Shown here piece by piece: positions 52,632-60,498 of a stretch of 64,000 nucleotides of DNA. The stretch spans positions 558,001 to 622,000 of the forward strand of contig CAXXKI010000029.1 of the NCBI GenBank assembly GCA_963667855.2, written 5' to 3'. The translations under genes were made by a program, and so were the position numbers. This DNA is from G963667855 sp963667855. Its GTDB lineage: Bacteria; Planctomycetota; Phycisphaerae; UBA1845. A model generated the notes under the pieces. It did not search any database. It saw only the letters and a program-made list of their open reading frames with translations, and was not told the origin of the DNA. Each line of letters opens with the position of its first letter. Position 1 is the stretch's first letter.

Positions 52632-52660
52632 TTGACATTATAATACGTAACCTTCAAAAT
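52632..52660 (+). promoter_or_regulatory. Promoter of the candidate small RNA
   Basis: Perfect TTGACA (52632-52637), 17-bp spacer, CAAAAT (52655-52660, four of six matches to the -10 consensus). Confidence 0.5.
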
Positions 52661-52666
52661 CAATTA

Positions 52667-52810
52667 ATCAGTTGCTTCTATCACGACCGGCTGCTAAAGT
52701 GTTTGTTGGTCGTCTAAGGCGACTTTTATTAAACCCACTCAAGTGGCCCATCCCCCATGGGCCACTTACCCCCCAAGGCCCGGCCCACCCCGCCGGGCCT
52801 AACTTTTTTT
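52667..52810 (+). ncRNA. Candidate small RNA upstream of iscR
   Basis: About 145 nt starting after the promoter at 52632 and ending in a strong terminator. It folds into three hairpins: ACGACC/GGTCGT (52683-52713), AAGTGGCCC/GGGCCACTT (52741-52767) and the terminator AGGCCCGGC/GCCGGGCCT (52776-52800) with seven T. It has no convincing open frame. It ends 196 bp before the iscR ATG, on the same strand, and could be independent or an iscR leader. Confidence 0.5.
52776..52810 (+). terminator. Terminator of the candidate small RNA
   Basis: Nine-bp stem AGGCCCGGC/GCCGGGCCT with a seven-base loop, then AAC and seven T. Confidence 0.85.
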
Positions 52811-53005
52811 CATCTTTCGCAAATTCGATCTCAAACTTCAACCACGACCGAAAAAATCCACCAAAACCCTTCTCAATACACATTTTTTCCGATTTACTTG
52901 ATATAATACCAAAAAGGTGCTATATAGATAATAGGCTTGCAAGGTTTATGGATCAAACGAGATCTGCTTCGCTTGTCCCTTAAACGAGTTGTTGGACGAA
53001 ACGCT

Positions 53006-53497
53006 ATGTTAACACTAACGAGAAAATCTGACTACGCCCTGTTAGCTTTAAGTCATCTCGCCCAAATGGATGACAAAGTCAGCAGCGCCAGAGAAATAGC
53101 CGGAGAGTATGCAGTTTCCTCCGCCCTGCTGATGAACGTCCTTAAAATCCTTGCCAAAGAGGGATTAGTAACCAGCACCAGAGGTGCTCACGGCGGGTAT
53201 AAACTGGCCCGTGAGCCGGAACAGATCACTTTGAAAAACGTGATAGAGGCCATTGAAGGCCCTGTAATGCTCTTTCAATGCTCGCAAGGAAAACGATCGC
53301 CGGACTCCATCAAAGGCTGCGACAGGCAGGATATCTGCCCGATTTCCATCCCTGCTCGCAAAGTGGCCAACCGCATGCGCGAGTTTCTCGACGGTGTCAC
53401 TTTGACCGATATCGTTAACGGACAACACGGGCCTATGAACTCGATTCAGTCCGATTCTAAAGGAGAATCAACCGATGCCATCGGTATATCTCGATAA
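53006..53497 (+). CDS. iscR: IscR, Rrf2-family iron-sulfur transcription regulator
   Basis: 163 aa from ATG 53006; an upstream extension to 52937 is not conserved. Rrf2 winged helix: M-L-T-L-T-R-K-S-D-Y-A-L-L-A-L, recognition region V-S-S-A-L-L-M-N-V-L-K and R-G-A-H-G-G-Y. Cluster ligands Cys-92, Cys-105 and Cys-111 are present, but the first gap is 12 residues instead of the five of E. coli IscR. It should sense Fe-S status and repress its own operon. Its 3' end overlaps iscS by 23 bp. Confidence 0.93.
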   Translation: MLTLTRKSDYALLALSHLAQMDDKVSSAREIAGEYAVSSALLMNVLKILAKEGLVTSTRGAHGGYKLAREPEQITLKNVIEAIEGPVMLFQCSQGKRSPDSIKGCDRQDICPISIPARKVANRMREFLDGVTLTDIVNGQHGPMNSIQSDSKGESTDAIGISR

Positions 53498-54686
53498 TAA
53501 CGCCACCACCCCCCTCGATCCCCGCGTGCTGGACGAAATGATGCCCTACCTGCAGACCAGGTTCGGAAACGCCGCCAGCAAAAGCCACAGCTTCGGCTGG
53601 GAAGCCGAGGAGGCCGTCAAACACGCCCGGGAACAGGTTGCTCAACTGATCGGTGCCTCCTCCAAGGACATCATCTGGACCAGCGGGGCCACCGAAAGCG
53701 ATAACCTCGCAGTAAAGGGTGTCGCCGAAATGTACCGGGACAAGGGAAATCACATAATCACTCAGGCCACCGAGCACAAAGCGGTGATCGACCCGGCTAT
53801 GTACCTTGAGCAGCAGGGTTTCACCGTCACCACCCTGGGTGTAAACAGTGAGGGAATTATCGACCTCGGCGAGCTGGAAAAAGCCATCACCGAGCAGACC
53901 ACCCTCGTTTCCATCATGTTTGCCAATAACGAAACGGGAGCCATTCAGCCCGTCGCGGAAATCGGTGAATTGTGCAAATCCAAAGGCGTTCTCTACCATT
54001 GCGACGCTGCCCAGGCTTTTGGTAAAGTCCCCATAAACGTCGACAGCATGAATATCGATCTGCTGAGTATCAGCGGACACAAGATATACGGCCCCAAGGG
54101 AATCGGTGCCCTTTACATCCGCCGCAAAAACCCGCGGGTACGCTGCCAGCCGATCATTCACGGCGGCGGGCACGAACGGGGCATGCGCAGCGGAACTCTG
54201 AACGTCCCCGGCATAGTGGGCCTGGGAACTGCCGCCGAAATCGCCGGCAAGGACATGGAGTTTGAAGCCCAGCGCATTGGCAATTTACGCAACAAGCTCT
54301 GGACGGAAATCAATAACCGGCTTCCGAAAATAAAACGCAACGGATCTTCGGAAAAGGTTCTCCCCAATACACTCAACGTCAGTTTCGAATATGTTGAGGG
54401 GGAAAGCCTGATGATGGCTCTCAAGGATGTCGCGGTAAGCAGCGGCAGTGCCTGCACCAGCGCCTCTTTGGAGCCGAGTTACGTACTGCGTGCCTATGGA
54501 GTGGGAGACGATCTAGCCCACAGCTCGATCCGCTTCAGCCTGGGCAGATTCACCACCGAAGAGGACATCGACCATACGATCAAACGGACCGTCGACGCGG
54601 TCGAGCATCTCCGCTCGATGAGTCCGCTTTACGAGATGGCCATGGAAGGAATCGATGTTTCCAAGGTGGATTGGGCGCAGCATTAA
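53475..54686 (+). CDS. iscS: Cysteine desulfurase IscS/NifS
   Basis: 403 aa, fold-type I PLP enzyme. PLP Lys in S-I-S-G-H-K-I-Y-G-P-K-G-I-G, catalytic Cys in S-S-G-S-A-C-T-S-A-S-L (near residue 326). Starts M-P-S-V-Y-L-D-N-N-A-T-T-P, a typical IscS/NifS N-terminus, and GGAG precedes the ATG. It takes sulfur from cysteine and passes persulfide sulfur to IscU. Overlaps iscR, and iscU follows 64 bp later. The C-terminal S-L-E-P-S-Y-V-L loop places it in group I. Confidence 0.97.
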   Translation: MPSVYLDNNATTPLDPRVLDEMMPYLQTRFGNAASKSHSFGWEAEEAVKHAREQVAQLIGASSKDIIWTSGATESDNLAVKGVAEMYRDKGNHIITQATEHKAVIDPAMYLEQQGFTVTTLGVNSEGIIDLGELEKAITEQTTLVSIMFANNETGAIQPVAEIGELCKSKGVLYHCDAAQAFGKVPINVDSMNIDLLSISGHKIYGPKGIGALYIRRKNPRVRCQPIIHGGGHERGMRSGTLNVPGIVGLGTAAEIAGKDMEFEAQRIGNLRNKLWTEINNRLPKIKRNGSSEKVLPNTLNVSFEYVEGESLMMALKDVAVSSGSACTSASLEPSYVLRAYGVGDDLAHSSIRFSLGRFTTEEDIDHTIKRTVDAVEHLRSMSPLYEMAMEGIDVSKVDWAQH

Positions 54687-54750
54687 AGAAACTTATCGCC
54701 GAAGGTAAAACCACCACGGTAAACCTTTGTGCGATTTTTGGAGAAATACA

Positions 54751-55146
54751 ATGGCGTATAGTGATAAAGTAGTAGACCACTTTGAACACCCCCGCAATGT
54801 CGGCTCCCTGGATAAGGAAGACAATAACGTGGGTACCGGTATCGTCGGCGCTCCTGAATGCGGCGACGTTATGAAACTGCAGATCCAGGTGGACGATAAC
54901 AACCGGATCGTGGACGCGAAGTTTAAAACCTTCGGATGCGGCAGTGCAATAGCCAGCAGCTCACTCGCGACCGAATGGGTTAAAGGCAAAACAATAGACG
55001 AAGCCCTGGAAATAAAGAATACCGAAATTGTAAAAGAACTCGCCCTGCCGCCGGTCAAAATCCACTGCAGCGTGCTGGCCGAAGACGCCATTCGCGCGGC
55101 TATCCAGGACGTGAAACGTAAAAAGGAAAAAGGTAACGGCAACTGA
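54751..55146 (+). CDS. iscU: Fe-S scaffold IscU
   Basis: 131 aa from ATG 54751 with GGAG seven bases before it. Three ligand Cys are visible: A-P-E-C-G-D-V-M, T-F-G-C-G-S-A and V-K-I-H-C-S-V-L, with the conserved Asp after the first. The L-P-P-V-K motif recognised by the HscA chaperone is intact (A-L-P-P-V-K-I-H-C). It receives sulfur from IscS and iron, assembles a 2Fe-2S cluster and hands it on with help from HscB/HscA. The tail is rich in Lys. Confidence 0.97.
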   Translation: MAYSDKVVDHFEHPRNVGSLDKEDNNVGTGIVGAPECGDVMKLQIQVDDNNRIVDAKFKTFGCGSAIASSSLATEWVKGKTIDEALEIKNTEIVKELALPPVKIHCSVLAEDAIRAAIQDVKRKKEKGNGN

Positions 55147-55198
55147 AGCGAATCAATTATTACGCTTTCAGAAAACCTTTCGATGAAGGAGAAAAGAG

Positions 55199-55537
55199 AT
55201 GAGTCTGAATCTGACCGAAAAAGCCGCCGCCGAGATGAAACGCATTATTACCCAACAGAACAGTCCTGATTCCGAGACCGATGCCTTTATCCGCGTCGGT
55301 GTCAAGGGCGGAGGCTGTGCGGGTTTCGACTACATCCTGGACCTGGCAGACCGCCGCGCCGAAGGAGACGAACTATTCGATCAGCACGGAGTGAAACTGA
55401 TCTGCGACCCGAAAAGCTATCTATACTTGTCAGGTGTAACCATAGACTTCAAGGACGAACTGATGGGACGCGGTTTTGTTTTCAATAATCCCAACGCTTC
55501 CGGATCCTGTGGTTGCGGGGCCAGTTTTTCCGTGTAA
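55199..55537 (+). CDS. iscA: A-type Fe-S carrier IscA
   Basis: 112 aa, HesB/IscA fold. The three Cys needed for cluster or iron binding are in G-G-G-C-A-G-F and G-S-C-G-C-G. A-type carriers receive clusters from IscU and deliver them to apo-proteins, often 4Fe-4S. ATG 55199 is preceded by AAGGAG. Located 52 bp after iscU in the operon. Confidence 0.94.
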   Translation: MSLNLTEKAAAEMKRIITQQNSPDSETDAFIRVGVKGGGCAGFDYILDLADRRAEGDELFDQHGVKLICDPKSYLYLSGVTIDFKDELMGRGFVFNNPNASGSCGCGASFSV

Positions 55538-55594
55538 CCCCGCGGAAACGAATATCCGGGAGATTGCGTAAATCCTAAACGGATTGGACACGAC

Positions 55595-56224
55595 ATGAGC
55601 AAACAGGAAGCGACGGTTCCCAGAAAGTGCCTCGCATGTGACGCGAAACTGACCAGCCCCATAGTCTGCCAGGGGTGCCATAAGCTTTACCCTATTCCCA
55701 CATCGGTGGATTATTTCGAACTGTTGGGGCTGGAAAGATCGTACAATATCGATCCCGCTCTCCTCAACGAGCGCTTCGTTTCCGTCTCCCGGCATGTGCA
55801 TCCGGATTTTTTCACCGGAGCGGGACATGAGATGAGCCAGCTATCCACCCGACTAAGCGCCGAGCTGAACGAAGCGGTCAAGGTTCTCAAGGATCCGGTG
55901 CTCCGTGCGGGTTACCTGTTGGAAATCTCCGGAGGCCCCAGCGCCTCCGATGATCGCACCGTACCGCCGTCCGTGCTCGCCGAGGCCATGCTCCTTCGCG
56001 AGGAAATTGAACAATCCACAACCGATAAAAACAAGCAGAAGTTGCAGGAACTGCAGGACAGTGTCGAGGAAAAACAAAAAACGGTACTGGCGGAAATAGC
56101 CGAGTTGGCCGGCAAACTCCCCGGCGCCGGCGATGAGGATAAAACCCGTTTGCGCCACGCTCTTAACTCGATGCGATACTACAGAAACATTCAGGATATG
56201 CTCTGGAACGCCTGCGAATCGTAA
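55595..56224 (+). CDS. hscB: Co-chaperone HscB with N-terminal zinc-ribbon-like motif
   Basis: 209 aa. J-domain with H-P-D in S-R-H-V-H-P-D-F-F, then the C-terminal three-helix IscU-binding domain. Unlike E. coli HscB it has an N-terminal C-L-A-C ... C-Q-G-C pair, which is found in eukaryotic HSC20 and some bacteria and could bind a metal. It stimulates HscA and brings IscU to it. It lies between iscA and hscA with 30 bp to hscA. Confidence 0.93.
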   Translation: MSKQEATVPRKCLACDAKLTSPIVCQGCHKLYPIPTSVDYFELLGLERSYNIDPALLNERFVSVSRHVHPDFFTGAGHEMSQLSTRLSAELNEAVKVLKDPVLRAGYLLEISGGPSASDDRTVPPSVLAEAMLLREEIEQSTTDKNKQKLQELQDSVEEKQKTVLAEIAELAGKLPGAGDEDKTRLRHALNSMRYYRNIQDMLWNACES

Positions 56225-56254
56225 GCCTCCGGACAACCTATATGAGCTGATACA

Positions 56255-58087
56255 ATGAGCAAGAAACAGGACATAATCGTTGGAATTGATTTGGGAACCA
56301 CCAATTCGCTCGTGGCTTTCGCTGACGAGTCAGGCCCTTCGATTATAAGCGACGGCGACCACGATTCCCTGCCATCAGTCATCCGTTTCGATGAGCAGGG
56401 GAAAATCGAAGCCATAGGCCACGATGCTCGAAAACACGCGGTGGAATATCCCGAACGCACCATATACTCCATCAAACGTATGATGGGCAGAGGTTTCGAT
56501 CAGCTGGGCGAGGAAATCAAACACCTCGCATACCCGGTTACCCGTAGAACCTCAACCGAAGATGGCGAAGAAACCCGCGACCTCGCCGCCGTCAGCGTAG
56601 GCGAAAAACTATTCACCCCGCCGGAGATCAGTGCGGCTATCCTTCGCGAACTCAAGTACCGGGCGGAAAAACACTTCGGCCAGGAAATTACCAAAACCGT
56701 TGTCACCGTACCGGCTTACTTCGACGACGCCCAGCGACAGGCGACCCGCGATGCCGGGGTTATCGCCGGACTTGAAGTTGTCCGTATAGTCAACGAACCA
56801 ACCGCCGCGGCATTGGCCTATGGCCTCGATCGGCAGGAACACGCCACCATCGCCGTCTACGATCTCGGCGGTGGAACGTTCGACATAACCCTGCTGCAAC
56901 TTAACGGCGACGTCTTTGAAGTTCTCAGCACCAACGGCGACACCCACCTCGGCGGCGACGACCTGGATAGGGAAATAATCAAGCTGGCCACCAGGGAGAT
57001 ACGCGACAAGTTCGGCCTGGAAATAGATACGCCCGCAACCAAGCAGGCCATGCGCTCCTTCGCCGAGCAGATTAAAATCGCTCTATCCTCAAAGGACAGC
57101 GCTTCCCTGGAGATCGACCTCGGCCAGGATCGCGTATACCGAAGAACCATTACCGTAACCGAATTCGAAGAAATGATCGCGCCCTGGATCGATCGCACGC
57201 TCGAATGCTGCCGCCGGGCTTTACGCGACGCGCAGGTTCAGACTGCGGATATAGGCCAGGTAGTCATGGTCGGCGGCTCGACCCGCATTGGCTATGTCCG
57301 TAAGAGAGTTGGTGAGTTTTTCAAGACCCGGCCCTACACCGCCCTCAACCCGGAACAGGTGGTTGCCTTGGGCGCTTCCATGCAGGCCTCCATCCTTTCC
57401 GGCGATCGGCGGGATATGCTGCTGCTCGATGTAACCCCGCTTTCTTTGGGAATCGAAACCATGGGCGGGGCCATGGGCAAGCTCATAATGAAAAACACCA
57501 AGATACCCTGCCAGGCCACCGAAGCGTTCACCACCTTCCAGGATGGGCAGACCGCGGTGAAAATCAACGTCCTCCAGGGCGAACGGGAACTGGCCAGGGA
57601 CTGCCGATCACTGGGCGTGTTCAACCTTACCGGTATTCCCCCAATGTCGGCCGGGATGCCCAAAATCGATGTAACCTTCCTCATCGATCAGAACGGTATT
57701 CTCAACGTCTCCGCGAAAGAAAGGCGCAGCGGCACGGTGGCGGGCATTCAAATAGTACCGGCTCACGGCCTTACTCCCGATGAAGTTAAACGAATGACGG
57801 CAGAGAGTATAACCCACGCGGTCTCCGATATGACCGCCCACCGCATGATCGATTTGCGCAACCAGGTAGCGTTCGACACCAACAAGGCCGAACAAATGCT
57901 CGCTCAGCACGGACACCGTATCGACCCGACCTTAAAACTGAAAATCGAAGAATCCATGATCGCTCTGCGCACCTTCGCCGAGGAAGCGGAAAACGCAAAC
58001 GAACTGGCCAAACGTCTCACCGAGTTCGACCATACGATGGTCCCCCTGGCCGAAGCGGGGATAGCCGCGGCGGCCGGCGAAGATTAA
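56255..58087 (+). CDS. hscA: Hsp70-type chaperone HscA
   Basis: 610 aa, standard Hsp70 layout: nucleotide-binding domain with I-V-G-I-D-L-G-T-T-N-S and V-Y-D-L-G-G-G-T-F-D, second phosphate loop V-M-V-G-G-S-T-R-I, then the substrate domain (about 380-610). Its place between hscB and fdx and the presence of L-P-P-V-K in IscU identify it as HscA rather than DnaK. It drives release of clusters from IscU using ATP. Confidence 0.95.
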   Translation: MSKKQDIIVGIDLGTTNSLVAFADESGPSIISDGDHDSLPSVIRFDEQGKIEAIGHDARKHAVEYPERTIYSIKRMMGRGFDQLGEEIKHLAYPVTRRTSTEDGEETRDLAAVSVGEKLFTPPEISAAILRELKYRAEKHFGQEITKTVVTVPAYFDDAQRQATRDAGVIAGLEVVRIVNEPTAAALAYGLDRQEHATIAVYDLGGGTFDITLLQLNGDVFEVLSTNGDTHLGGDDLDREIIKLATREIRDKFGLEIDTPATKQAMRSFAEQIKIALSSKDSASLEIDLGQDRVYRRTITVTEFEEMIAPWIDRTLECCRRALRDAQVQTADIGQVVMVGGSTRIGYVRKRVGEFFKTRPYTALNPEQVVALGASMQASILSGDRRDMLLLDVTPLSLGIETMGGAMGKLIMKNTKIPCQATEAFTTFQDGQTAVKINVLQGERELARDCRSLGVFNLTGIPPMSAGMPKIDVTFLIDQNGILNVSAKERRSGTVAGIQIVPAHGLTPDEVKRMTAESITHAVSDMTAHRMIDLRNQVAFDTNKAEQMLAQHGHRIDPTLKLKIEESMIALRTFAEEAENANELAKRLTEFDHTMVPLAEAGIAAAAGED

Positions 58088-58106
58088 ACCGCAGGGAGAA
58101 TAGCTC

Positions 58107-58517
58107 ATGGGCGGAAAAAACCCCTACATCGATCAACCGGACCTGCAACCGCCGAGTGGAAACTACAAGATCAACTTTCAGCCCATGGACGTTACTGTCG
58201 AGGTCAAACCGTCGGAACTCGGCAAACCTCCATGCGGATATCCCTACAGTATTCTGCACGTAGCTCTGGAAAACGGAATCGACATCGACCGGGCATGCGG
58301 CGGGATATGCGCCTGTGCCACCTGCCATGTTTTCGTTACCCAGGGATTCAAAGCAGCCAACGAGCCAACCGAGGCGGAAGAGGATGCCCTGGAAAACGCA
58401 CCGGGATTGAGATCCACCAGCAGGCTGGCCTGCTGCTGCGTACCCGATGGCACCTGTGACCTCGTCGTGGAAATACCAAACTGGAATCGCAACCTGGCCA
58501 GGGAGAATCCGCATTAA
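58107..58517 (+). CDS. fdx: 2Fe-2S ferredoxin Fdx of the isc system
   Basis: 136 aa adrenodoxin-type ferredoxin. Ligands in A-C-G-G-I-C-A-C-A-T-C-H (C-x5-C-x2-C) and a fourth Cys in R-L-A-C-C-C-V-P-D. GGGAG precedes ATG 58107. It supplies electrons to the IscS/IscU assembly complex. A 20-residue N-terminal extension, not present in E. coli Fdx, reads Q-P-D-L-Q-P-P-S-G-N. Three consecutive Cys in the last ligand region are unusual. Confidence 0.95.
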   Translation: MGGKNPYIDQPDLQPPSGNYKINFQPMDVTVEVKPSELGKPPCGYPYSILHVALENGIDIDRACGGICACATCHVFVTQGFKAANEPTEAEEDALENAPGLRSTSRLACCCVPDGTCDLVVEIPNWNRNLARENPH

Positions 58518-58540
58518 GACCGGATCGAGAAGGTGTTACC

Positions 58541-58750
58541 ATGAAATGGCAGGACTACGAGGACATCGGAATCGCACTATTTGATAAGTCGCCGGACCTC
58601 GATCCGCTTTCGGTCAGGTTCACCGAACTGCACGAAATGGTGTGCAACCTGGAAGGATTCGATGACGATCCGCTGTCGTCTGATGAGTCGAGCCTGGAAG
58701 CAATCCAGATGGCCTGGTACGAGGAATACAAAGAAAGCCATCACGGTTAA
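58541..58750 (+). CDS. iscX: IscX-like protein
   Basis: 69 aa, small acidic protein matching IscX: M-K-W-Q-D-Y-E-D-I-G-I-A-L-F-D-K ... L-E-A-I-Q-M-A-W-Y-E-E-Y. IscX binds IscS on the face used by ferredoxin and iron donors and tunes assembly. It is the last gene of the operon, 23 bp after fdx. No obvious terminator follows; the nearest strong hairpin (59020-59062) has no T-run. Confidence 0.94.
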   Translation: MKWQDYEDIGIALFDKSPDLDPLSVRFTELHEMVCNLEGFDDDPLSSDESSLEAIQMAWYEEYKESHHG

Positions 58751-59224
58751 CCCGGGTTTCACGTTGAGACACCCAGTCAACCAGCACTTGGTTATAGATT
58801 GGAGCATAGCTAAACGACAACCCACATCGATCACGAGCATGACTCGACGACGCCCCCCATCAATCACGATACAGTAGTTACCCGACTCTGGCCCACCTTC
58901 TGCGAACCTTAATCAAGACCACCAAATAGTCCGCCTTGGCGGACCATAAGGTAGCCGCTGGTGGAGACGGCGAAGCCGGCGCAACCGGCGGTAAGGAGTA
59001 ACGCTTGTCCCCCCAGAGCCCAGTCGTATTTGGCCCGCCAGTTGCGGGCCAAAGACGACTGGCCGATATAAACCTTCATGTATAGTCACCGGAATGCTTG
59101 CGGTTATCTCAAACAACGCCCGCACAGCGGACCCTGCGCGTCGGTTACCGTTCCTGGGACCTTTGTCGACAAACAGAACAAACCATGAATAGTTGAAAAT
59201 AACACGCTTTTGAAAAGCCGTAGA
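58751..59224. other. Gap after the isc operon
   Basis: 474 bp with no credible gene. It includes a strong hairpin at 59020-59062 and a G/C-rich stretch with CCGGCG repeats near 58970-58995. Confidence 0.5.
59020..59062. repeat. Long palindrome (18-bp stem)
   Basis: CCAGTCGT-a-TTTGGCCCGC pairs with GCGGGCCAAA-g-ACGACTGG around a five-base loop, broken by one mismatched position. No T-run, so not a plain terminator. Confidence 0.7.
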
Positions 59225-59956
59225 TTACGCCCCGGATTCAGCCACGAGTTTCGCTATCCGCTCAAGAATCGGTTGCTGCCTGAGGTTTAACTCCTTGTAC
59301 ACCTGCTCGGCCGTATAGTCCCTGCCGCCCAGTTCATCGGCTACCCGGCGTATAGTACCTGCCAGGTTGCGAAGTTCCACTTCCAGTTCCGGAATTGATT
59401 TTTCCATAACTACCAGCCAGGTGTCGTCCTGCTTTTTCAGCTCGACCGACTCCAGCGGCAAACGGGACGCCACCTGGAACGAAACCTTCGCGGTATCACC
59501 GCTTATCTCTTCCGACACCACCTGCACATCCCGGCTGAGCGGACCAAGGATATTCGCAACCTGCGTCCGATGCCCGAAATGAGTGGCCGTCCCCTCCCCC
59601 ACGTTTTCCCGCAGTTTTCGCTGCAACTGGGCTTCCGCCGCCACCAGCTCATCCACCGCCAACACCAGCGACATTATTGCCGACCGGTGCTCCGGCTCGA
59701 ACAAATCGAGCATGTCCTGGTATTTTCCATTCGTGCGGCACTGGTGGATAAAGCGAACTGTCTCCAACGGTGACCGCTTCACGGTATTTTTCGATACCGC
59801 AATCGCGGGTTTCTCAACTTTCGCATGGTTATTCGTGGGCGAAACCGCAGAAGGAGAAGAATGATCCTTTTCACAACCACACACCACGGCAAGCCCCGCA
59901 GCCAGTAGCACTGCAGAAAAACATCTTGCCGAAAAAGTGGAGTTAACCAATTGCAT
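59225..59956 (-). CDS. Putative lipoprotein downstream of the secretin
   Basis: 243 aa from ATG 59956, one base after the stop of the upstream lipoprotein gene, so translation is coupled; the longer frame to 60037 overlaps that gene. Signal with V-V-C-G-C-E-K, giving a lipidated Cys near residue 28. The middle (R-F-I-H-Q-C-R-T-N-G-K-Y-Q-D-M-L-D-L-F) resembles NTF2-like/DUF4878 helices that start such folds, followed by K-V-S-F-Q-V-A-S-R-L-P-L-E and W-L-V-V-M-E strands. The two lipoproteins and the secretin share a strand and may form one message. Confidence 0.78.
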   Translation of the reverse strand: MQLVNSTFSARCFSAVLLAAGLAVVCGCEKDHSSPSAVSPTNNHAKVEKPAIAVSKNTVKRSPLETVRFIHQCRTNGKYQDMLDLFEPEHRSAIMSLVLAVDELVAAEAQLQRKLRENVGEGTATHFGHRTQVANILGPLSRDVQVVSEEISGDTAKVSFQVASRLPLESVELKKQDDTWLVVMEKSIPELEVELRNLAGTIRRVADELGGRDYTAEQVYKELNLRQQPILERIAKLVAESGA

Positions 59957-59957
59957 T

Positions 59958-60482
59958 CTAGGACTTCTGGCGGGGAACCTTAACCTGTTTGGTCTGGCTT
60001 TGAATAGTCTTTCCATCCAATGATTCATACTGGACAACTAATTCAACCGTTTCTCCGAGGATATCAACATCCCCCCAGTAAAGAGACGGCTGATAGGAAT
60101 ATCCGGTCAACTTTGAAGACTCTCGCCGGGGCAGCTCTTCCGTTCCCACCATCCAGTTCTGCACCAGAACCCGTTCGCTTTTCCCGTTTGGCAACTGGTC
60201 TATACGAAACATCTTAACGTGCAGAAAACCATCGGCGTAAGAACCCTTTCGCGTACTTTTGGACAGAAGATAAACGAGAAACCGGAAACCTTCCGGGTTG
60301 GAATCACCGGCCTGGTCGTAGCTCTGCCACATTGTCTGCGGAAAAACACAAACCACCTTATAGATGTCGTTTTTGACCAGTGAAGCAGGCAACCCGTGCC
60401 TATTAACGGTTTTTACGGACGCACTCGGACCAGCACACCCGGCGAACAGCATCGCCACCGGGAGAAGAAGTATGAACCTCAT
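59958..60482 (-). CDS. Putative lipoprotein next to the secretin
   Basis: 174 aa. Short lipoprotein signal ending L-F-A-G-C-A-G (Cys-16). Beta-rich body (Y-K-V-V-C-V-F-P-Q-T-M-W-Q-S-Y, F-L-V-Y-L-L-S, F-L-H-V-K-M-F-R-I) with no recognised family. It ends directly before the next lipoprotein gene and begins 16 bp after the secretin stop. Because it sits behind a secretin it could be a pilotin-like outer-membrane lipoprotein; that is a guess from context only. Confidence 0.75.
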   Translation of the reverse strand: MRFILLLPVAMLFAGCAGPSASVKTVNRHGLPASLVKNDIYKVVCVFPQTMWQSYDQAGDSNPEGFRFLVYLLSKSTRKGSYADGFLHVKMFRIDQLPNGKSERVLVQNWMVGTEELPRRESSKLTGYSYQPSLYWGDVDILGETVELVVQYESLDGKTIQSQTKQVKVPRQKS

Positions 60483-60498
60483 GATGATTTACTCCTGG

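Larger units (their letters stand above)
52316..53005. other. Intergenic region with candidate small RNA, before iscR
   Basis: 690 bp between the STN gene (leftward) and iscR (rightward). Besides the candidate RNA and its promoter there is AT-rich sequence from 52430 to 52670 with no gene. A TATAAT at 52902-52907 could be the iscR -10 box, but I see no matching -35. Confidence 0.55.

Noticed and set aside
59020..59062. Terminator of the isc operon
   Set aside because: The stem is strong but no T-run follows on either strand.
58913..59125. 70-codon minus-strand frame after the isc operon
   Set aside because: It overlaps the palindrome, is rich in Arg and has no ribosome site.
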